NCBI GenBank assembly: GCA_949318235.1
Contig: OX439135.1
Location: 23,638,957-23,702,956, forward strand
Length of the DNA stretch: 64,000 nt
Direction: 5' to 3'
Source of the DNA: Ecdyonurus torrentis
Lineage: Eukaryota > Arthropoda > Insecta > Ephemeroptera > Heptageniidae
Shown here: positions 62,807-64,000 of the stretch, in pieces
How positions within the stretch are numbered: position 1 is the stretch's first letter
Layout: each line of letters starts with the position of its first letter
Notes under the pieces: model-generated
The model's database searches: none
Seen by the model: the letters and a program-made list of their open reading frames with translations, nothing else
What the model was told of the DNA's origin: nothing
Translations under genes and position numbers: made by a program

Positions 62807-63687
62807 TATTTAAAAAATAATAAGTATGTAAAAATTCACTATTTGCATGGTTATTATTAATATTTATAATAGAGGTCACGTGCGTCCCCTAATTGGCTAA
62901 TTTTCTATCTTTTAGCATTGAATAACCATGCATTTCTAGCGTATTTTAAGAAAACAATTGCATCGGGGACAAAAATATTTAATAATTTTTTTCACCGATA
63001 ACAACTATTGTTTTAACTAAGTGATTAAATTCGTTTGCAATCAAATTTGCAAAATAATAATAAAAACGCAAATCGTAAAATTATTTTAAATTTATCAAAA
63101 GCTAAATTAAAAGCCAAAAATATTAATTTTTAATATTCAAAATTTTACGCCGTATTAAAAATAAAATACTTCAGTTAGTTATTAACTCAAATTTAATGGT
63201 ATACTAAAAATAGCCACTTTAAATTACATTACACGGAAAAAAAACTAATGACAGGTAAATTGTAGCAGGTAAATATTAAATACAGGTAAAATCTCAACTA
63301 ATATAGTTGAAATACATGCTAATTAAAGTAACAATACCTACATCAGGTAATATTACATTAATCAGTACCTGTTTCAGGCTTATATTAACCTATTACAAAA
63401 TATCAATTTTTTTCCGTGTATGATTTTTCTTAACGGTAAAAGCAATTAAATAAAATCCCTAATGACTTATTCTCGCACACCAATGATAAAAATCAATTTC
63501 CTTATCACTTGCCTTGCTTAACACATTTCCACCTAATGGAACCATCACTCAATGGTTTATGTCTTACGTATGAAAAACCATTACAAAATATTTTTCTACC
63601 GCCTTTATTCGATATAGAACTTTGAATCTGTAGCTCTGGTAACAAGCTCATCTCGATACCGACTACGGTTAAGAAACACAAAAACAT
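43553..63687 (-). CDS. BTB transcription factor with variable N-terminal DNA-binding cassettes
   Basis: The constant exons are 51716-51540 (optional), 50483-50110, 47631-47360, 46159-45862, 45042-44953, 44591-44423 and 43764-43553 (stop TAA). From the 50483 exon they encode 470 aa. The order is a SUMO-type motif, a Pro/Gln-rich region, a TTK-type BTB domain, a basic Pro-rich segment and an acidic tail. Upstream lie eight ATG-started cassettes with different DNA-binding domains (FLYWCH, CENP-B, BED, THAP, FLYWCH, Psq, BED, BED), each leaving in phase 1 to fit the constant acceptors. Predicted products with the optional exon are 694, 674, 606, 672, 609, 808, 623 and 596 aa. BTB domains of this class multimerise and recruit chromatin factors, so the product is probably a nuclear regulator. 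Exons and frames are seen; their joint use is inference. The gene may continue past 64000. Confidence 0.85.
43938..44250. repeat. Palindrome in the last BTB-gene intron
   Basis: Arms of about 140 bp: ATCCTAACATACCTAAATAA with a matching right arm, and CAAAATGTCAGATGCATG with CATGCATCTGACATTTTG. A half copy lies in CUEDC2 intron 4 (27040-27190). Confidence 0.75.
44423..44591 (-). CDS. BTB gene, constant exon (Asp/Gly-rich)
   Basis: The acceptor TGTCGCTTGCAG is followed by GACTATGCAG; the donor is CAAG/GTAGGT in phase 1. It encodes residues 345-400, with a run of acidic residues and glycines (EDDDDDEDDGGGGGED) and a Ser/His-rich end. The antisense frames on the plus strand here are shadows. 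Confidence 0.88.
44953..45042 (-). CDS. BTB gene, 90-nt constant exon with SUMO-type motif
   Basis: Acceptor TTTGTTCAG, donor AAAAG/GTACGT, 30 codons in phase 0 on both sides, so it can be skipped without a frameshift. It encodes EIKMEPIDISDSNDESMDPM and a short acidic end. IKME (316-319 of the constant region) fits the SUMO consensus (hydrophobic-Lys-x-Glu). Confidence 0.88.
45152..45276. repeat. Repeat shared with 29459-29576, inverted
   Basis: Reads GTAAGCTGCGACGCTAACTA through GAGGTTGCAGCTTACAG, the reverse complement of the unit nested in the foldback at 29335-29690. Confidence 0.65.
45862..46159 (-). CDS. BTB gene, constant exon (basic and Pro-rich)
   Basis: Acceptor TTGCTTGTTTCCAG; the first G completes AGG with the previous exon. 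The donor is GAG/GTCAGT in phase 0. It encodes residues 216-314, opening VKRKRTVSPPPPP. VKRKR looks like a nuclear localisation signal, followed by poly-Pro segments and Ser-Pro sites. The donor is a little weaker than the others. Confidence 0.86.
46395..46447. repeat. (TA)n microsatellite
   Basis: A TA dinucleotide run of about 50 bases in the intron between the 47360 and 46159 exons. A shorter run lies at about 47132-47154. Confidence 0.9.
46741..46925 (-). promoter_or_regulatory. Intronic promoter-like block with hammerhead-like core
   Basis: Read on the minus strand: CCAAT (46908-46904), then TATAAAAG (46875-46868), then an initiator-like CACAGTCAG (about 46845), and about 75 nt later CTGATGAG...GGCGAAACG (46774-46748). 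The last matches the conserved core of hammerhead ribozymes, with a possible 4-bp stem II. The GCGCCGATT / AATCGGCGC palindrome (46898-46923) overlaps the CCAAT. It could be the 5' end of a Penelope-like or retrozyme-type element or a real internal promoter. Stem I/III closure was not found. Confidence 0.45.
47360..47631 (-). CDS. BTB gene, constant exon with second half of BTB
   Basis: Acceptor TTTGTGTCGCCAG, donor CTAG/GTAAGT in phase 2. It encodes residues 125-214, starting VVLSSCSAYLERLLSENPCK, the BTB core after the CHK end of the previous exon. It goes on through LRCLVDFMYCGEVNV and LLAAAEALQIKGLA, all typical of TTK-type BTB domains. It ends in an acidic Ser/Asp/Glu linker. Confidence 0.94.
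47920..48855. repeat. Direct duplication in the BTB intron
   Basis: About 250 bp at 47920-48170 (TTGCAAGATCACAT-like through AAGAAACCAG) recurs in the same orientation at 48578-48855, sharing AATGTGATTATCTGGC and CAAATTTCAAATATAACCAA. Poly-A and poly-G runs separate the copies. No coding sequence was found. Confidence 0.7.
49453..49735. mobile_element. TATAGGGTG MITE, full copy
   Basis: TATAGGGTGGTTTCATTAAT at the left and GTACACACCCTATA at the right, with the family interior. It lies in the intron that splits the BTB domain. Confidence 0.7.
49756..50056. mobile_element. TATAGGGTG MITE, second full copy in tandem
   Basis: Begins 21 bases after the previous MITE in the same orientation and ends CACATACACCCTATA, about 50 bp before the BTB exon's donor. 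Confidence 0.7.
50110..50483 (-). CDS. BTB gene, constant exon with first half of BTB
   Basis: Acceptor TGTTGATACAG, entering with two bases of a split codon; donor CATAAG/GTAATT in phase 0. It encodes residues 1-124 of the constant part. IKPE (2-5) fits the SUMO consensus. Met/His/Pro-rich sequence, eight glutamines and a poly-Pro stretch follow. From residue 82, QQVCLRWNSFHDNL and FVDVTLACEGRSIKCHK form the start of a TTK-type BTB domain. There is no in-frame ATG at the exon's start and the acceptor is strong, so it needs an upstream exon. Confidence 0.93.
50640..50882. repeat. Palindrome next to the BTB exon
   Basis: GTTGCGAACAAAATGTCTAT pairs with the ATAGACATTTCTTTCGCAAC end. Two inner near-direct repeats (CTATCTCCATAAC) lie in the left arm. 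It sits between the optional linker exon and the BTB exon, with no coding sign despite an open frame. Confidence 0.75.
51540..51716 (-). CDS. BTB gene, optional Pro/Ser linker exon
   Basis: Acceptor CTAATGTTTCAG, donor GTTG/GTACGT, entering and leaving in phase 1, so it can be included or skipped. The correct frame reads PKDAVGSGETAWPAQNNIPS and goes on rich in Pro, Ser and Gln; it is not the longest open frame. It joins any cassette to the BTB exon. Its acceptor is the first one downstream of all the cassettes. Confidence 0.82.
52060..52200. repeat. Fragment of the 30.7-kb palindrome family
   Basis: It shares TTGTGACGTCAGAT, AAAATAAATACAAT and the AATAAGGTATG...CTAGCATTCT segment with one arm of 30717-31108. 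The rest of 51717-53028 is AT-rich with nothing coding. Confidence 0.6.
53029..53227 (-). CDS. Cassette V8: BED zinc finger first exon
   Basis: ATG at 53227; 66 codons plus one base, then donor ATAC/GTATGT in phase 1. The protein starts MSRKHSKVWEYC. A BED finger spans about residues 5-45, with the aromatic KVW start, C22-x2-C25 and H40-x3-H44. BED fingers bind DNA and occur in hAT transposases and in chromatin proteins such as BEAF-32 and DREF. There is no acceptor close upstream of the ATG, so it looks like a first exon. It is the cassette nearest to the constant exons, and spliced to 51716 it gives 596 aa. Confidence 0.85.
53378..53391 (+). promoter_or_regulatory. YY1/Pho-like motif upstream of V8
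   Basis: AAAATGGCGGCCCC fits the YY1/Pleiohomeotic core (AANATGGCGGC), about 150 bp upstream of the V8 ATG and past the V7 donor. A promoter role for V8 is inference. Confidence 0.35.
53438..53717 (-). CDS. Cassette V7: BED-like zinc finger first exon
   Basis: ATG at 53717; 93 codons plus one base, donor AAAG/GTAATT in phase 1. A charged N-terminal part (about 1-38) is followed by a BED-like finger at 39-90: DVWTRF, C63-x2-C66 and TSTLRFHQC. The last pair is H85-x-C87 rather than the usual H-x3-5-H, a variant that I believe occurs in hAT-type fingers, so metal binding should be checked. Spliced to 51716 it gives 623 aa. Confidence 0.82.
53855..53990. promoter_or_regulatory. GAGA tract and X-box-like site upstream of V7
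   Basis: A GAGAGAG-rich stretch at about 53866-53900, as bound by GAGA-type factors, and GTTGTCATAGCAAC (53976-53989), one mismatch from an RFX X-box. Both lie 150-270 bp upstream of the V7 ATG. CCGGATATATAATCCGG near 53921 is a 17-bp palindrome. Promoter function is inferred. Confidence 0.35.
53991..54810. other. Inter-cassette stretch between V6 and V7
   Basis: AT-rich DNA with A and T runs. A segment near 54410-54460 (AAGGGTCCCCTAATTTAA...CTTATGG) is an inverted relative of 22700-22745. I see no coding sequence. Confidence 0.5.
54811..55645 (-). CDS. Cassette V6: Pipsqueak-type HTH first exon
   Basis: ATG at 55645 (MPAKMKRS; the next Met at 55633 is also possible); 278 codons plus one base, donor TTAG/GTACAT in phase 1. 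A Psq/transposase-type helix-turn-helix spans about 13-55 (FRDTALNRVINGEKLKDVAL, then STLRNWYKNY). The next part carries an exact 12-residue repeat (IMTRSKTPGLRK at 69-80 and 88-99), a basic stretch (SSARKRRTKNKSVKSR) likely to be a nuclear signal, and acidic Ser clusters near the end. It is the longest cassette; spliced to 51716 it gives 808 aa. Psq HTHs occur in Pipsqueak and other BTB factors, there C-terminal to BTB. Confidence 0.87.
56042..56349. mobile_element. TATAGGGTG MITE, full copy
   Basis: Ends TATAGGGTGTATGCATTCAT and CACATACACCCTATA. A TGACGTCA CRE-like octamer sits near the right end. A same-family element lies in opposite orientation 270 bp away. Confidence 0.75.
56617..56911. 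mobile_element. TATAGGGTG MITE, inverted full copy
   Basis: Begins TATAGGGTTGATGCGGATGA and ends CATAGACCCTATA. With 56042-56349 it forms a tail-to-tail pair that could fold back. The stretch from 56912 to 57587 has only low-complexity sequence. Confidence 0.75.
57588..57825 (-). CDS. Cassette V5: FLYWCH zinc finger first exon
   Basis: ATG at 57825; 79 codons plus one base, donor CTTC/GTAAGT in phase 1. Almost the whole exon is one FLYWCH finger: GFVY at 32-35, YWRC at 49-52, C58 in LCRGRALT, and H76-x-H78 near the end, giving a C2H2 set. FLYWCH fingers bind DNA, occur in Mod(mdg4) isoforms, and are related to Mutator-type transposase fingers. Spliced to 51716 it gives 609 aa. It has the best promoter-like sequence of the set, at 57890-57960. 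Confidence 0.88.
57900..57960 (-). promoter_or_regulatory. Promoter-like CCAAT / CRE / TATA for V5
   Basis: Read on the minus strand in order: CCAAT (57960-57956), TTACGTCA (57946-57939) and the TATA-like GCTATATAGC (57926-57917). This lies 90-135 bp upstream of the V5 ATG, in a locally GC-richer patch. The order and spacing suit a Pol II promoter, supporting a separate start for this cassette. Confidence 0.45.
58418..58844 (-). CDS. Cassette V4: THAP zinc finger first exon
   Basis: ATG at 58844; 142 codons plus one base, donor TATT/GTAAGT in phase 1. A full THAP domain spans about 1-99: C4/C5 and C9, FYHRFPDK, the conserved W40, C61-x2-H64 in CSKHF, and AVPMI (95-99) matching the family's AVPTIF box. 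An Arg-rich stretch (RRGRRRR) precedes the donor. THAP domains are DNA-binding fingers shared with P-element transposase. Spliced to 51716 it gives 672 aa. Confidence 0.9.
59308..59536 (-). CDS. Cassette V3: BED zinc finger first exon
   Basis: ATG at 59536; 76 codons plus one base, donor GCAG/GTATGT in phase 1. The protein starts MPKKSGVWDFFDFV. The BED finger runs from about 6 to 54 with C24-x2-C27 and H48-x4-H53 (NLWKHLFKFH). A short hydrophobic tail leads to the donor. Spliced to 51716 it gives 606 aa. A+T-rich DNA on both sides shows no other coding sequence, and there is no acceptor close upstream. Confidence 0.87.
59537..60446. other. Inter-cassette stretch between V2 and V3
   Basis: T runs (59569-59579, 60063-60087), AT-rich DNA and, next to the V2 donor, a (GA)n tract (60398-60437). 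A plus-strand frame at 59819-60058 has no recognisable product. Confidence 0.5.
60398..60437. repeat. (GA)n microsatellite beside the V2 donor
   Basis: About 40 bases of GA (CT on the transcribed strand) starting 10 nt inside the intron that follows cassette V2. Confidence 0.9.
60447..60667 (-). CDS. Cassette V2, exon 2: Tc5/CENP-B-type HTH
   Basis: The acceptor TTATTTAG at 60668/60669 is followed by AATGCGTCAAAG, entering in phase 2. The donor is AATG/GTAATT in phase 1. It encodes the second DNA-binding module of CENP-B-like proteins (LENALHAWIQRV, then QLGIRDFNYSNGWIQGFKRR). The ATG at 60666 falls inside the joined frame, so it is probably an internal Met. Together with 61450-61239 it gives 144 residues. 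Confidence 0.86.
61239..61450 (-). CDS. Cassette V2, exon 1: CENP-B N-terminal-like HTH
   Basis: ATG at 61450; 70 codons plus two bases, donor GATT/GTAGGT in phase 2, which fits the 60667 acceptor. Reading through would hit a stop in the next codon. Residues 8-57 (ISPREKCDICIYSSENPH... and SRRAVCNIIAEKEKW) resemble the first HTH of CENP-B/ABP1-type proteins, a domain shared with pogo/Tigger transposases. The two V2 exons thus rebuild the usual double-HTH arrangement, and with the constant exons give 674 aa. Confidence 0.83.
61451..62417. other. Inter-cassette stretch between V1 and V2
   Basis: A purine-rich patch (61527-61560), a G run of about 19 (61656-61675) and AT-rich DNA. A short plus-strand frame at 61694, ending at an AAG/GTAAAG site, is discussed among the rejected items. 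I see no minus-strand exon. Confidence 0.5.
62418..62735 (-). CDS. Cassette V1, exon 2: FLYWCH second half and Cys-rich tail
   Basis: Acceptor ATATAATGCAG, entering with two bases of a split codon; donor AAAG/GTAAAA in phase 1. It begins GGSVGCPGYIKTD and reaches GKHKC, completing the FLYWCH finger begun in 63687-63513. The last ligand pair reads H-x-C rather than H-x-H. A second cysteine cluster (CCDRCHNCHP) and a Pro/Leu-rich tail follow. The donor lies in front of a long A run on the minus strand. Confidence 0.84.
63513..63687 (-). CDS. Cassette V1, exon 1: FLYWCH first half
   Basis: ATG at 63687 gives 58 codons plus one base; the in-frame ATG at 63651 (MSLLPELQIQS) may be the real start, since the first residues are hydrophobic. 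It encodes the first half of a FLYWCH finger: GGRKIFCNGFSYVRH, then IRWKC. It ends at CAAG/GCAAGT, a GC-type donor in phase 1, matching the acceptor at 62736. The joined V1 protein with constant exons is about 694 aa. It is the most upstream cassette in the window; others may lie beyond 64000. Confidence 0.82.
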
Positions 63688-63744
63688 AAAAAAAATAACG
63701 CAATAACAAAAGTTCCTATACGAGTAAAAAAAACATTCCCATTG

Positions 63745-63812
63745 CCGGTCTCTGATTGGTTGAAGTTTGTCACGTGATCTCCCCCCAAGGTTCCCTCAGT
63801 TATGACGTCATT
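63745..63812 (-). promoter_or_regulatory. Promoter-like CCAAT / E-box / CRE cluster for V1
   Basis: GATTGG (CCAAT on the minus strand), TCACGTGA (E-box) and TATGACGTCAT (CRE) lie within about 70 bp, 70-125 bp upstream of the V1 ATG. This supports a separate start for V1, but it is inferred from motifs only. Confidence 0.4.
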
Positions 63813-64000
63813 GAATTGAGAAAATCTATAATAAAATGTTCTTGCGATGGGAACTTCACGTTTGCTATAGAATTATTATAGTATGGACACATTGGAGTAA
63901 AAATATCAATAATTTTGCATCATCATCGATGTTTTATAATGTAGTTGTTGATCAATTAAATTAATTATCATAATATATTTTTTTTCTCTCGTTCTAAAAA

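Overview
This is eukaryotic, AT-rich genomic DNA, most likely from an arthropod. The reasons are two intron-split protein genes, a TTK-type BTB domain (a family expanded in arthropods), a Pipsqueak-type helix-turn-helix, dense short DNA-transposon remnants and foldback elements, and many homopolymer runs of 20-40 nt. I cannot name the species. No rRNA, tRNA, CRISPR array or bacterial-type operon was seen.

Layout. Positions 1 to about 18.5 kb are a tandem, higher-order repeat array with a unit of about 8.48 kb (1-8483 and 8484 to about 16.0 kb, then a partial third copy). It is built from a MITE (X), a block of about 490 bp (Y), a TIR element of about 1.56 kb and other repeats, with no convincing gene. 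From about 18.5 to 23.4 kb there are more MITEs. From 23,438 to 28,257 (+ strand) lies a six-exon CUEDC2 homologue (313 aa, CUE ubiquitin-binding domain), whose introns carry foldback and TTAA-flanked elements. From about 30.4 to 43.5 kb there is no gene, only a run of large imperfect palindromes and MITEs.

From 63,687 down to 43,553 (- strand) lies the most interesting locus. Seven shared exons encode a Pro/Ser-rich linker, a poly-Pro/poly-Gln region, a complete TTK-type BTB/POZ domain, a basic/proline segment and an acidic tail ending in a stop. Upstream of them is a row of eight cassettes. Each has its own ATG and encodes a different DNA-binding domain: FLYWCH, CENP-B-like double HTH, BED, THAP, FLYWCH, Psq-HTH, BED, BED. 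Every cassette ends at a splice donor in phase 1, which is the phase required by the acceptor at 51,716 (linker exon) and by the acceptor at 50,483 (BTB exon).

I read this as one gene with variable first exons. Each promoter would add a different N-terminal DNA-binding domain to one constant BTB oligomerisation module, giving predicted proteins of about 596-808 aa. This is the mirror image of lola and mod(mdg4), where BTB is N-terminal and the DNA-binding domains come from alternative 3' exons. It resembles the protocadherin or UGT1A layout, used here for a transcription factor. The exons, frames and splice sites can be read in the sequence. The joint use of cassettes is inference that needs transcript data.
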